Positions 52,305-62,192 are shown, numbered from the stretch's first letter. The stretch: DNA of 64,000 nucleotides from Flavobacterium defluvii (GCF_900129555.1 NZ_FQWC01000012.1:59933-123932), one strand, 5' to 3'. The notes: generated by a model from the sequence alone, not told the origin. A program made the numbers and translations.

Positions 52305-54278
52305 ATGGGAACCTTGTCTGATAAAAACCCTAAATCTGACGAAAATGACTTTCAAAAACAAATTTTAATTGTTGAAGATCAATTTATTGAAGCACATGAT
52401 TTGCAATTAATTCTCGAAAAAGCAAATTATAAAGTTATAGGAATTGTGCGATCTGTAGATCAGGCTTTGGATGTAATTCAGACCCAAAAACCAGATTTGG
52501 TATTTTTGGATATTATGCTCAAAGGAGATAAAAACGGAATCGATCTGGCACATATTTTAAAAGAAAAAAATATTGGTTTTATTTTTATTTCTGCGAATTC
52601 GAGCAAACGGATTTTAGATCAGGCAAAAACCACGCAGCCATATGGATTTATTGTAAAACCATTTCGAGAACAGGATATTTTAACTACACTTGAAATCGCT
52701 TTTTACAGACAAAAATACAGTCTCGAATCGCAGCTAATGCAGCAGTTGGAACTCAAAAATAAGATTTCAGAATTAATACATTCAAACCTTAAACTCGAAG
52801 ATGCTTTATTGTCTTTTGCCAAAACAATTCAAACTTTTATTTGTTTTGATTATCTCGAAGTTGGATTTGTAAATGCAGAACAATATGCAAATCTAGGAAT
52901 CATCCGAAAAAATATTGATCAATATCAGATTATTAATGTAGAAAAGCTTTCTCAGATTGCTGATATATCAATTGAAGAATTAAACGAAACCTATATAAAA
53001 TCGCAGATAGATATAAAACCGGTTATTTACAGCGAAGAATCGTTGATAAATAATTTTCAGGCCGCGCCGATAAAAGGAATTATTTCGCATAATTTCGGAA
53101 TCAAATCTTATCTCGTTTTTCCACTTTCAATCGCTGCTTTACAGCATTTTTGTTTTACTTTTTACAGTCGTAATTTTAACGTTTATTCAAATGAAAACCT
53201 GAAATTATTGTCCAATCTCGAAAATACATTTTCACAATTTATTTCTCGTTTTTATTCTGCCGAAAAAATAGTTGTTGAAACAAAAGAAATTCCGCAGAAA
53301 AAAGAAAAAACAGAAAACATAAAATCAGGTTTTGAAGGGATAATTGGAAACAGTTCGCAAATGGTAACCGTTTTTAATTATATCAAAAAAGTAGCGCCAT
53401 CAGATACTTCGGTTTTAATTTTAGGCGAGAGTGGAACAGGAAAAGAAAAAATTGCTAAAAGTATTCACGATTTATCGCCTCGTAAAGATAAACCGCTCAT
53501 TATTATAAATTGTGGCGCCATTCCTGAAAATCTTGCAGAATCATTACTTTTCGGACATGAAAAAGGTGCTTTTACCGGAGCGACAGATAAACGAATTGGA
53601 AAATTTGAACTGGCAAACGGCGGAACAATTTTTTTGGATGAAATAGGAGAGATGCCGATGGAACTTCAGGTAAAATTATTACGCGTTTTACAAGAGCGTG
53701 AAATAGAAAGAGTGGGCGGATTAATGCCTATAAAAATCGATGTTCGCATTATTGCAGCTACAAATAAAAATCTCGAAGAAGAAGTTGCAGCTGGACGTTT
53801 TAGAATGGATTTGTATTACCGACTTCATGTTTTCCCAATCATGGTTCCGTCATTAAAAAAGAGAAAAGAAGATATTCCGGAACTGGCCGATCATTTTATA
53901 AAAATATATAGCGAAAGAACAAACAGAAAAGCTCCGACACTTTCGGATAACGCTTTACAGCAAATAACAAATTACGACTGGCCGGGAAATATTAGAGAAC
54001 TTGAGCATCTTATACAGCGTACACTACTTCTTACAGAAGGCAGTACAATTAAATCTATTGAATTTTCACCTTCGTCAAAAATACATACACAGCAAAATAC
54101 CGATTCATTTTCGATAAAAACAATTATGGAAAATGAACGCGATTACATTTTGTATATACTCAAAAAATGTAACGGAAAAATTTCAGGCGCAGGCGGCGCT
54201 GCAGAAATTCTGGATATTCATCCCTCGACTTTAAATTCAAAAATTAAAAAGCTGGAAATTAAGAGAGAAATAAGTTAG
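52305..54278 (+). CDS. Receiver-GAF-like-sigma-54 activator protein
   Basis: This 657-residue protein has a receiver domain (Asp about 69 in LVFLDIMLKGDKNG, Lys in IVKPFREQD) and a middle region of about 180 residues that looks GAF-like. The sigma-54 AAA+ domain has GESGTGKEKIAKS (about 374) and GAFTGATDKR (about 423). A Fis-like HTH ends it (GGAAEILDIHPSTLNSKIKKL). It is divergent from the TPR kinase across 207 bases, and its stop overlaps the convergent hydrolase by 4 bases. It is one of two sigma-54 activators flanking a single kinase. Confidence 0.93.
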   Translation: MGTLSDKNPKSDENDFQKQILIVEDQFIEAHDLQLILEKANYKVIGIVRSVDQALDVIQTQKPDLVFLDIMLKGDKNGIDLAHILKEKNIGFIFISANSSKRILDQAKTTQPYGFIVKPFREQDILTTLEIAFYRQKYSLESQLMQQLELKNKISELIHSNLKLEDALLSFAKTIQTFICFDYLEVGFVNAEQYANLGIIRKNIDQYQIINVEKLSQIADISIEELNETYIKSQIDIKPVIYSEESLINNFQAAPIKGIISHNFGIKSYLVFPLSIAALQHFCFTFYSRNFNVYSNENLKLLSNLENTFSQFISRFYSAEKIVVETKEIPQKKEKTENIKSGFEGIIGNSSQMVTVFNYIKKVAPSDTSVLILGESGTGKEKIAKSIHDLSPRKDKPLIIINCGAIPENLAESLLFGHEKGAFTGATDKRIGKFELANGGTIFLDEIGEMPMELQVKLLRVLQEREIERVGGLMPIKIDVRIIAATNKNLEEEVAAGRFRMDLYYRLHVFPIMVPSLKKRKEDIPELADHFIKIYSERTNRKAPTLSDNALQQITNYDWPGNIRELEHLIQRTLLLTEGSTIKSIEFSPSSKIHTQQNTDSFSIKTIMENERDYILYILKKCNGKISGAGGAAEILDIHPSTLNSKIKKLEIKREIS

Positions 54279-55060
54279 GTAACTTTCTCAATCCATTTTG
54301 CCGCACACTCAGCAACTTCCTTCCATTCTGGATTGAGAATGACAAAATGATTTTTGTTTTTAAATTCTTTATAACAGGTTATAGAATGTATATTTCTATG
54401 TTTTCGGTAGTTCCATTTAACCAGTTTTGGCGAAATAATTTGGTCTTCTGAACCAGAAATAAAAAATAACGGAACATGTTTTTTTCTAAAATTAATTTTA
54501 GCATTTTTTGAAAAGAGATTTCGCAATGCTTTTTTAGATTCAGGAATTGTAAATTTCTCATACTCGTTTTTTTGTTCTTCTATAGACAAAAAATTGAAAA
54601 ATGTATTTTTCCAGTTTTCGAATGATAAAAAGAAAGTTTTTCCTGAAGAAAAAATACCGGATGAAAAACGTATAATAAAAGCATAAAAAGAAAATTTTAT
54701 ATTCGTGAAACCCTTTGGAGGAAAAGAATTAATGCATATTGCAGCCTCGGCTAAATCCTTCTGAACCAGTAATTGTACTAAAAGCCCACCGTATGAATGT
54801 CCAACTAAAATAGGTTTTTCTGGAAGTTTTTCAATGATTTCGGTATAATAACACAAAAGATCAAACAAAGATATTGTGCCGATTTTTAGACATGCATTGT
54901 GTTTTCTTAAATTCTCAACCGAATCATTTTTATGCAGCCACGGTGGAGCCACAACTTTATATCCTTTATTTTCAAAAAACGTGAGCCATTCCCCCCAATA
55001 AAAATGGCTCACAAAAGCTCCCGAAATAAACACTATCGTTTTGGTATTTGAAAGATACAT
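54275..55060 (-). CDS. Alpha/beta hydrolase
   Basis: This 261-residue protein has an alpha/beta hydrolase fold: KTIVFISGAFVSHFYWGEW at the start (oxyanion-hole region), nucleophile Ser in LVGHSYGGLL (about residue 92), Asp in FFISGSEDQIISPK and His in KNHFVILNPEW. No signal peptide is seen. Substrate is unknown; a lysophospholipase- or esterase-like role is possible. Its stop overlaps that of the sigma-54 activator gene by 4 bases. Confidence 0.85.
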   Translation of the reverse strand: MYLSNTKTIVFISGAFVSHFYWGEWLTFFENKGYKVVAPPWLHKNDSVENLRKHNACLKIGTISLFDLLCYYTEIIEKLPEKPILVGHSYGGLLVQLLVQKDLAEAAICINSFPPKGFTNIKFSFYAFIIRFSSGIFSSGKTFFLSFENWKNTFFNFLSIEEQKNEYEKFTIPESKKALRNLFSKNAKINFRKKHVPLFFISGSEDQIISPKLVKWNYRKHRNIHSITCYKEFKNKNHFVILNPEWKEVAECAAKWIEKVT

Positions 55061-55345
55061 AACAGGAATTTTTAGATTATATTTTTAAATGCAATCTGCA
55101 TGCCTGTTTATTAAGTCTTGATTCTTGAAGGATTTTTCGGTATTTGGACTTAAATTGAATTATTATATTTCGTTAATATTTTTTAATGTATTGAAATATC
55201 ATGCTTTTTAAATTTTTGATGTCATAAAATTAGACGCTGATTTTAGGAAATGAGTCCGTTTCATCGGTGTTCAATTATTAAGTTCAATATTTATCAATTT
55301 ATTTTAAAGTATACGTATCTTAGAACTTTTAATTTTAACCTAAAA

Positions 55346-56566
55346 ATGAGAATACCACATTTCAGAATAAAACTATTTTTATTCAGCTTCATTCTTTTAT
55401 TTCAATCATCATTAAATATCATTTATTCACAAAATGATTCCGAAAAAACAAAAAGCATTTCCTTTAAAATCAAATTAAAATCAGATAGCGAAGTCAAAAT
55501 AAAACCCGCAGCTTTAAAATTCAACAAACATTTTGCTTACAGTTTTACACTTGATGATGGATATCGATCGGCTTATTTAACTGCATTTCCATTATTGAAT
55601 GGCGGAAAAATCAGCAATCCGAATAAAAACGAATGGAAAGTAGATCAGGGTGGAGATGGAACAACTTCAAAAGGCCTTTATTATACAGATGGATTTGGAA
55701 ATAAAATCCCGTTTAAATTAGCTTTGGCTATAAATGGTGGTTCAGTTCGTGATATGCCTGAAAACCGCGGACATCTTTCCTGGGCAGAAGTAAAAGAAAT
55801 GTACAATGCAGGATGGGACATTTTGAATCATGGTTTTCACCACGCAACAAAACACGGGACTAATTATTTGACAGAAGTAACCGAAAATACGACTTCGATA
55901 AAACAAAATCTGAATTTTACAATGTCACATTTTGTGGTTCCTGGCGGAGAAGGCGATGAGAAGTATTATTTAGAATATGAAAAAGAAGCTTTGTATAACG
56001 GAAATTTTTCGGTTGCATCTTATTATGGTGTTGGACCAGTTTTTAAAGTAAAATCTAAAGTTGATTTAGATAAAATGATTACGGCCAGAACTTTTGTACT
56101 GAGTTCAAAAGACACAACCGGTTTTAAAACAATGGATCGTTATTTAAAAACCATAGATTCGATTGTAAAACAGGCTGAACCTGTTTGGTTTAACGAATTT
56201 ACACACGGAACCGGAAATACAAATTTGTGGAATTTAAGCATGCGTTTTCCCGATTTTAAATATTATATGACAGCGCTTGCCAAAAAATATGGAGAAAAAG
56301 GAAACGATTCTGTCTGGATGGCGCCGTGGCAGGAAGTTTACGAATATATTTGGTTAAGAGACAGAATCAAAGTTGATTTTAAGCAAAAAAATAAAGAAGT
56401 TCAAGTTACGATTGAACTGCCTGAAATTCCTGAAACGTTTCGCCACAAAGAGATTTCATTAAATATAGGAACGTCATCCAAATTCGAAATCGAATCCAGT
56501 AAAGACTTGATGATAAAAGATGATGGAAAAACAACGCATAAGCAGATTTTGATTCACCTGAAATAA
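55346..56566 (+). CDS. Secreted polysaccharide deacetylase-family protein
   Basis: This 406-residue protein has a signal peptide from ATG 55346 (RIKLFLFSFILLFQSSLN, cleavage after YSQ). The NodB-like fold has SFTLDDGYRSAYLTAF (metal-binding Asp pair, about residue 68) and LNHGFHHATKHG (His motif, about 164). These are diverged from the standard TFDDG and HSxxH forms. It probably removes acetyl groups from an extracellular glycan. The upstream frame to 55250 is rejected because it would bury the signal peptide. The 285-base upstream gap shows no clear promoter. Confidence 0.8.
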   Translation: MRIPHFRIKLFLFSFILLFQSSLNIIYSQNDSEKTKSISFKIKLKSDSEVKIKPAALKFNKHFAYSFTLDDGYRSAYLTAFPLLNGGKISNPNKNEWKVDQGGDGTTSKGLYYTDGFGNKIPFKLALAINGGSVRDMPENRGHLSWAEVKEMYNAGWDILNHGFHHATKHGTNYLTEVTENTTSIKQNLNFTMSHFVVPGGEGDEKYYLEYEKEALYNGNFSVASYYGVGPVFKVKSKVDLDKMITARTFVLSSKDTTGFKTMDRYLKTIDSIVKQAEPVWFNEFTHGTGNTNLWNLSMRFPDFKYYMTALAKKYGEKGNDSVWMAPWQEVYEYIWLRDRIKVDFKQKNKEVQVTIELPEIPETFRHKEISLNIGTSSKFEIESSKDLMIKDDGKTTHKQILIHLK

Positions 56567-56583
56567 AATAGTTCGTATAATTT

Positions 56584-56720
56584 AACACATAGAAACATAG
56601 TTTATCAAAATGCTGAAATGGCGTTTCACTTACATAAATGCACATAGTAAGCTATGTGTTAGAAACTAGTTTCTTTTAATTACATTTTTATATAAAGAAA
56701 AATCTATGTTTCTATGTGTT
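56584..56720. repeat. Palindromic repeat, AACACATAG family, copy C
   Basis: AACACATAGAAACATAG (56584-56600) is the perfect complement of CTATGTTTCTATGTGTT (56704-56720). Inner hairpins CACATAG/CTATGTG and GAAACTAGTTTC match parts of copies B and A. It sits between convergent deacetylase and ABC-permease genes. Confidence 0.92.
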
Positions 56721-56746
56721 TAAAAAATTTGGCACAACGAAATAAA

Positions 56747-59700
56747 TTAATCAATCTCTTTTTCGTTGTCCTTTATAAAAGTGTCAATATTCATTAAATA
56801 GGGATCTATCACAATTCGTTGAGGTTTTGTCCTTAGTCTAACTTTTTCTTCAATTTTATTGCTTTTTATAGCAAAAGGATAACGAAATAATTTTCCGTTT
56901 TCATCGTAAATTCCAATATCAATTGTTGAGTCGTTTGCAATTGGTTTTCGTTTCCCAGTTGCATTTTCTCTGAATTTTTCAGAAACCGCTTTAAAAGAAA
57001 CTTCATAAAAACCATTCTTTTTAATACTCGAAACCGATTCTATTTTTGACGAATACGTAATAATCTGCTTAAACATTTCATCTAATTTAGAATGCAGTTT
57101 CTTATCTGCGACTGCATAAATTTCCTTTAGTAAGCTTTCAGAATCGGGAAACGGATTTGGGTATTTGTAATGATTCAGAAAATTTTTCAAAGCCAGATTC
57201 ACTTTTTCTTCACCAATTAAAATTCTAAGCTGATGCATAACCAGCATTCCTTTATCATAGGGTAAATGCGGCGTATCATAGTTTGTTTTATACAAAGGCG
57301 TTTCAGGATCATAACTTCGGCTGCTCAAATATAAATCGAGATGAATTTTTAAAGTTTCGAGCGCTTTTTCCAAACCATGTTCTTTTTCATACAACATCAG
57401 TTCCGTGTATTGTGCCAGGGTTTCGGTTAAAATCCAGCTACCCTCTTTCTGTTCAGGACTTATCTGCGAATTTCCCCACCATTCATGCGACAATTCATGG
57501 GCCGTTAATTGATTAATTACATCTTCTTTATCCTTGTTGTTGAGGTTACTGTAAAAACCAAAATTTTCTTTCATAAAAACCGTAGACGGATAAGAAGTTG
57601 CAGCAAATCCATCGGCGAAAGCAGAAACTTCAGCATAACGAATAGTCTTATAAGGATATTTCCCAAAATTATTTTGGCAGTAATCTAAAGTCTTTTTTAC
57701 ATCCTCAATTAGTTTTTTGATGTTTCTGGAATGCCTTTTATCATAATAAACTTCAATAGAAATGCCTTTATAATTGTTTTTTTGAATTTGATATTCAGAA
57801 GAAGAATAAGCAAAGCGAAACGGAATTTTTCCATTTGATTTATAATGAAAATAATTGCGGTTGCTTTTTTTCCATTTTCCAATTAAATCGCCAACGCCAA
57901 TTGCTGTTTGATTTTCAGATGTCGAAACCACAGCGTCATAATCGATAAAATCATATCTAATTTCTGATTTATCTTCAAGCTTTTTAAGCGGAGTCTGCGG
58001 TTTCAAATGTCTTTTGTTTCGTTCCTTTTTACTGCTGATTTCATTCGATTCCTGATAACCAAAAAGCGGAAAGTAACGGCTTATTCGCATAAAAGAACCA
58101 TTTTCTATGATAGAATTAAAGGCTGTATGTTCTTTAAATGGCGACCAATACGACTCAAAAGAAAAATTCATTTTCATTTTCTGTTGAGGCTGCAAAGGGT
58201 TTTCCAGTCGATACCAATAATGATGGAATGCCGAAACATCATCCAGATTTTTAGAATTTGGAATGGCAACAGAAGTCAGTTTTGAATTTTGATCTATATA
58301 TAGGAGTAAACTATCAATCGTTTTTTCAGAATTATTTACCAATTCATAAGTTCCTTTTACTTCGTAACGGTTTTCTTCAGGAAATAAATCAACATTGCTT
58401 TTTACAGAAACAATTGCCGGCTGAGCCAGATTTGTATATTTTTTAAATTGAAGTTCGTAATTCTCGCTCCAATTATTCTGATCTTCTTCTGTCAAATAGG
58501 GATATTCAATATTTGTTTTGTAAAAAAGATAACTTCCAAAACCAATAAAAAGAAAAACTCCCAAGCCAAAAGTTGTCTTTTGAATTGTATTGAATGAATT
58601 CCTGCGAAAGGTTTTTACAATTGAAGCATTGCGTTTCCATAAAATTCCAGTCAAAGACAAAAGCACTAAAGCCAAACCAAGATTGTAAAACATCTTAATA
58701 TGAAACGGAAAAGTATAAGCCCCAAAACCATTCAAATCAAAATATTCTCTTTTGAAAGAATCTCCAAATCGTAATAACGGATGCGAAATTCCTAGTTGTT
58801 CACCAATTCCGGTGCAAAACAAAATACAGATAAATGCGGAAACGGTCAATCCGAAATATTTGTTTTTAATAAAAGTCTGAATCGCAATTATCAAAATAGA
58901 GATCAACAACAATGGAAATCCGAGATAATAAAATAGAGAAAGATAAAGACCAATTTCGATTGGGGCATTTGCATTCACAATCTGAAATCCGCATCCAATC
59001 AAAATACTAATGCTGATAATAATTAACGGAATGATAAAAAGCGCTGTCAATTTGGATAGTAACACTACAAATTGAGAATACGGCGCAGTATTTTCCAGCA
59101 TTTCAAATCTTGAATTTTCACTTCGGTTTAACAATTCACTGCTGTAAAAAAGAAGGATTAAAATTAGAATAAACGGCAAACGATCCATTATCGTGGAAAT
59201 CATCAAAGCGGTATCCGTAATTTTTTCTGCTAATCGTATTCCGCCGTCAATTTCATCCGAAATCTCAATCATCAATAACCCCGAAAATAAAAGAAAAATT
59301 AATAAAAACGGAATTCCTTTCAAGACCAAAAAAATATCCATTTTGATATTGCTTTTAAAAACAGCCCAATTATGATTGAAAGTTTTGAATTCGATGTTTT
59401 TTGGAATTTTCGAAGAAAGGACTTTTGTTTCTTCTGAAATAACTTTAGGAGTTTTTACCTTTTTGTTTCTCGTTTTTCTAAAAGAAAACAATCTATAGGA
59501 AACAAAAAGTAAAAACAGCGCAATAGAAATCCAAAGTATTCTATTGAATAAAAAGTTCCCCGAAAGCGAAATTAATTGGGTATTTTTTTCGATAGAAGTC
59601 CAATATCTCGTTTGTTCTAAAAATGCTGCCAATCCAAACGGATCTATTTTTGCCGCCAAAGACATGGCTTTCGCCGAAGAAGGAGAAGCGTTTGCAAATA

Positions 59701-60286
59701 TGGGCGAATTCGAAAAAATCGATCCCGTTATATATAATATGTAGACTAATAAACCTCCAACATAAACAAAAAGTTTACTTCTCCTAAGCCAGGCCAAAGC
59801 CGTCAATATAGAAAGACACAAGAAAATATTCGGAATTACAATCACAAAATACGGCCAGAGATAATTCATAATTTCAAAAGGTCCGATTTCACTTTTAGAA
59901 AGCCATGACATTTGATGACCAATGATCATTCCGACTATAAACATTCCAAAAGAAACTACGGCAATTATAAATGCGGTAATAAATTTTGGAGCCAAATAAT
60001 GAAACTTAGAAATAGGAGAGGAGAAAATAATCGAATCAAATTTTGTTTCATATTCCTTTAAAAAACTCTGTGCAGCCTGAAGTGTAATCGAAAATATTGT
60101 CATCAGCGAAATCAAACCAATCGCATAAGTCAATACATACGGACTATTTTTGTAAGCACCCGAAAAAGAGAAATTCGCAAAAGCGCTCACAAAAAATCCT
60201 AAAATCAAATAAACGATAAATGTGGCATAAAAAGTCCAGGTTCTGGTATTGTTATGCCATTCGAATTGAATTAATCTAGAAAGCAT
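56747..60286 (-). CDS. ABC permease fused to an M1 aminopeptidase
   Basis: This 1179-residue fusion has two permease-like membrane sections (about residues 1-275 and 310-590, roughly a dozen spans). The C-terminal part is an M1 zinc peptidase with HELSHEWWGNSQ (about residue 929) and the third zinc ligand Glu in WILTETLAQYTEL (about 952). It is followed by its ATP-binding subunit gene upstream at 4 bases spacing (60291). The fused pair is known in Bacteroidota as an ABC permease/M1 protein of unknown substrate. The peptidase half would lie outside the inner membrane if the last span is followed by periplasm; topology is inferred. Confidence 0.9.
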   Translation of the reverse strand: MLSRLIQFEWHNNTRTWTFYATFIVYLILGFFVSAFANFSFSGAYKNSPYVLTYAIGLISLMTIFSITLQAAQSFLKEYETKFDSIIFSSPISKFHYLAPKFITAFIIAVVSFGMFIVGMIIGHQMSWLSKSEIGPFEIMNYLWPYFVIVIPNIFLCLSILTALAWLRRSKLFVYVGGLLVYILYITGSIFSNSPIFANASPSSAKAMSLAAKIDPFGLAAFLEQTRYWTSIEKNTQLISLSGNFLFNRILWISIALFLLFVSYRLFSFRKTRNKKVKTPKVISEETKVLSSKIPKNIEFKTFNHNWAVFKSNIKMDIFLVLKGIPFLLIFLLFSGLLMIEISDEIDGGIRLAEKITDTALMISTIMDRLPFILILILLFYSSELLNRSENSRFEMLENTAPYSQFVVLLSKLTALFIIPLIIISISILIGCGFQIVNANAPIEIGLYLSLFYYLGFPLLLISILIIAIQTFIKNKYFGLTVSAFICILFCTGIGEQLGISHPLLRFGDSFKREYFDLNGFGAYTFPFHIKMFYNLGLALVLLSLTGILWKRNASIVKTFRRNSFNTIQKTTFGLGVFLFIGFGSYLFYKTNIEYPYLTEEDQNNWSENYELQFKKYTNLAQPAIVSVKSNVDLFPEENRYEVKGTYELVNNSEKTIDSLLLYIDQNSKLTSVAIPNSKNLDDVSAFHHYWYRLENPLQPQQKMKMNFSFESYWSPFKEHTAFNSIIENGSFMRISRYFPLFGYQESNEISSKKERNKRHLKPQTPLKKLEDKSEIRYDFIDYDAVVSTSENQTAIGVGDLIGKWKKSNRNYFHYKSNGKIPFRFAYSSSEYQIQKNNYKGISIEVYYDKRHSRNIKKLIEDVKKTLDYCQNNFGKYPYKTIRYAEVSAFADGFAATSYPSTVFMKENFGFYSNLNNKDKEDVINQLTAHELSHEWWGNSQISPEQKEGSWILTETLAQYTELMLYEKEHGLEKALETLKIHLDLYLSSRSYDPETPLYKTNYDTPHLPYDKGMLVMHQLRILIGEEKVNLALKNFLNHYKYPNPFPDSESLLKEIYAVADKKLHSKLDEMFKQIITYSSKIESVSSIKKNGFYEVSFKAVSEKFRENATGKRKPIANDSTIDIGIYDENGKLFRYPFAIKSNKIEEKVRLRTKPQRIVIDPYLMNIDTFIKDNEKEID

Positions 60287-60290
60287 AACT

Positions 60291-61175
60291 TTAATTTTTA
60301 AGTTGATTTTGAGCTAAAGCACTAAAATAAACATCGCTCAAATCTGGCGATATCAATTCAAAACCAGAATCCGGTCTTTCGTCTGAAAAAACGTGAATAT
60401 TGATTTTTCCTGAATTTAAGTTTGACGAAATGATATTAAAGTTCGATTGATGCTCATTCAGTTCAATTTTTTCAATCGCTTTCATCCAGATTTTAGCTTT
60501 CAAAGAATCGATCGCTTGATTTGGTTTTCCTTCCAAAATTAATTTTCCGTTAGAAATAATAGCCATTTTTGGGCATAGATCACGAACATCTTCTACAATA
60601 TGAGTAGATAAAACTACAATAATGCTTTCGCCGATTTCACTTAAAAGATTGTTGAATCGGTTTCTCTCTTCCGGATCAAGTCCCGCAGTAGGTTCATCCA
60701 CAATAATAATTTTCGGATTTCCAAGCAACGCCTGAGCAATTCCAAATCGCTGACGCATTCCGCCAGAAAAAGAATGAACGGCTTTGTCTTTGTGCTTCAG
60801 TAAATTTGTTTGCTGCAATAAATATAAAATCTGATCGTGTCGTTCCTTCTTATTCACAATTCCTTTCAAAACCGCCAAATGATCCAGTAAACGATAAGCA
60901 GAAACCTTTGGATAAACACCAAATTCCTGTGGCAGATAACCCAAATTTTCTCTAATGAACATTGGGTTTTCGATAATATTAGTTCCGTTAAATTCAATAA
61001 TTCCAGAAGTTGGTTCCTGCAAAGCAGCAATCGTTCGCATTAAAGTCGATTTTCCTGCTCCGTTTGGTCCAAGCAGGCCAAACATTCCGTTTGTAATTTC
61101 AAGCGATAAGTGGTCAATCGCTTTTGTGCCGTTCTCATACGTTTTGCTGAGATTTTTGATTGATAAACTGTTCAT
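60291..61175 (-). CDS. ABC transporter ATP-binding protein
   Basis: This 294-residue ATPase has Walker A GPNGAGKSTLMRT (about residues 36-48), a Q-loop in YLPQEFGVYP, signature HSFSGGMRQRFGIAQALLG and Walker B IIIVDEPTAGLDPEER. It powers the permease/M1 fusion encoded 4 bases downstream. It belongs to the ABC-2 export type. A 117-base gap separates it from the HTH gene; no promoter was recognised there. Confidence 0.94.
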   Translation of the reverse strand: MNSLSIKNLSKTYENGTKAIDHLSLEITNGMFGLLGPNGAGKSTLMRTIAALQEPTSGIIEFNGTNIIENPMFIRENLGYLPQEFGVYPKVSAYRLLDHLAVLKGIVNKKERHDQILYLLQQTNLLKHKDKAVHSFSGGMRQRFGIAQALLGNPKIIIVDEPTAGLDPEERNRFNNLLSEIGESIIVVLSTHIVEDVRDLCPKMAIISNGKLILEGKPNQAIDSLKAKIWMKAIEKIELNEHQSNFNIISSNLNSGKINIHVFSDERPDSGFELISPDLSDVYFSALAQNQLKN

Positions 61176-61292
61176 TTTTTGATTGATTTTTGATGATTAT
61201 ATAAATTATAGTTTGAAAAAATTAGGCAATAGAATCCTTGTCGGCTTCAAAAACCGATTTTTTATAAAGAAGAAATAAGATTTTAAAGAAAG

Positions 61293-61499
61293 CTATTCTG
61301 CTATATATTCTAAAATATCGCCAGGCTGGCAATCCAATATTTTACAAATAGCTTCGAGAGTGTCAAACCGAATTCCTTTTGCTTTTCCAGTTTTTAGAAT
61401 CGATAAATTGGCAGGTGTAATATCTAGTTTTTCTGCCAACTCTTTACTCTGCATCTTGCGTTTGGCAAGCATTACATCAACATTTACAATTATTGGCAT
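61293..61499 (-). CDS. Small XRE-type HTH regulator
   Basis: This 68-residue Cro/CI-type regulator of YozG type is a single HTH fold: KELAEKLDITPANLSILKTG (about residues 19-38), ending CQPGDILEYIAE. It lies 2 bases behind the DUF2975 gene in the same operon, a pairing seen widely. It likely represses its own operon. Confidence 0.92.
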   Translation of the reverse strand: MPIIVNVDVMLAKRKMQSKELAEKLDITPANLSILKTGKAKGIRFDTLEAICKILDCQPGDILEYIAE

Positions 61500-61501
61500 A
61501 G

Positions 61502-62017
61502 TTATATAAATAAGTCTTGTTCATTTTGAAGGTTTAAACCCTGTTTAAAAATGGCAGCTAAAAAATAAGCAAAAGCCCCAAGCATTCCGTGAAGTATAAT
61601 AAAAAGCCAAACTTCATTATCCAGCGGAACAAAAAAGAAAGCTATAAATAGTACTCCACTCGGAATTAATAAATTTGATAAATAGAAGCGTCTTAAATGT
61701 GAAACTCCGTTTGGCGTAAATAATTTTGGCTGAAAAAATACTTTAAAAACATTACTGCTCAATAAAAAGAAAAGTCCATATAAACTCAACGGTGCCAAAA
61801 AGTCAAAAAGAATGTACGGGAGGTTATAATCTCCAAGCATTAACGGATGAGAAGTAAAAGGATAACAAACCTGAAAATACTTTGCATTATCTTTAAAGGT
61901 CAAAAACAATCCTGTTATTAAAGTAAAAACAGAATAAGAAGCCAAAAAGAAATAAACCACAGATAAAAATCGGGTGAAATAAAATAATATTCTCGATACA
62001 ATATGAGTTGTCTTCAT
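61502..62017 (-). CDS. DUF2975 membrane protein
   Basis: This 171-residue protein has four hydrophobic spans (about residues 15-38, 65-85, 112-132 and 138-158), the pattern of DUF2975. It is encoded 2 bases before the YozG-like regulator, so the two form one unit. A promoter lies just upstream (62043-62071). Its function is unknown; a membrane partner that controls the small HTH protein is one option. Confidence 0.85.
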   Translation of the reverse strand: MKTTHIVSRILFYFTRFLSVVYFFLASYSVFTLITGLFLTFKDNAKYFQVCYPFTSHPLMLGDYNLPYILFDFLAPLSLYGLFFLLSSNVFKVFFQPKLFTPNGVSHLRRFYLSNLLIPSGVLFIAFFFVPLDNEVWLFIILHGMLGAFAYFLAAIFKQGLNLQNEQDLFI

Positions 62018-62042
62018 ATATAAAAAAATTGATTTGATATTG

Positions 62043-62071
62043 CAAATGTATAATTAATTATTTTAAAACAA
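62043..62071 (-). promoter_or_regulatory. Promoter of the DUF2975-HTH operon
   Basis: On the - strand TTG (62069-62071), 18 bases, then TACATTTG (62043-62050), matching the Bacteroidota consensus with spacing one short. The start codon lies 26 bases downstream. Confidence 0.7.
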
Positions 62072-62165
62072 TAATTAATTATTAAAAAATTATATTTGAA
62101 AGCGGTTTGATTAATATTATAATTCTATTAACATTACAAAACTAAAGGCATCCGAATAAATGAGT

Positions 62166-62173
62166 TAATTTTG
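62166..62173 (+). promoter_or_regulatory. -7 promoter box of the LLM oxidoreductase gene
   Basis: TAATTTTG matches TAnnTTTG 20 bases before the ATG, which predicts a leader of about 13 bases. No -33 TTG was found. Confidence 0.5.
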
Positions 62174-62192
62174 CATATTAGCATTTTTTTAT

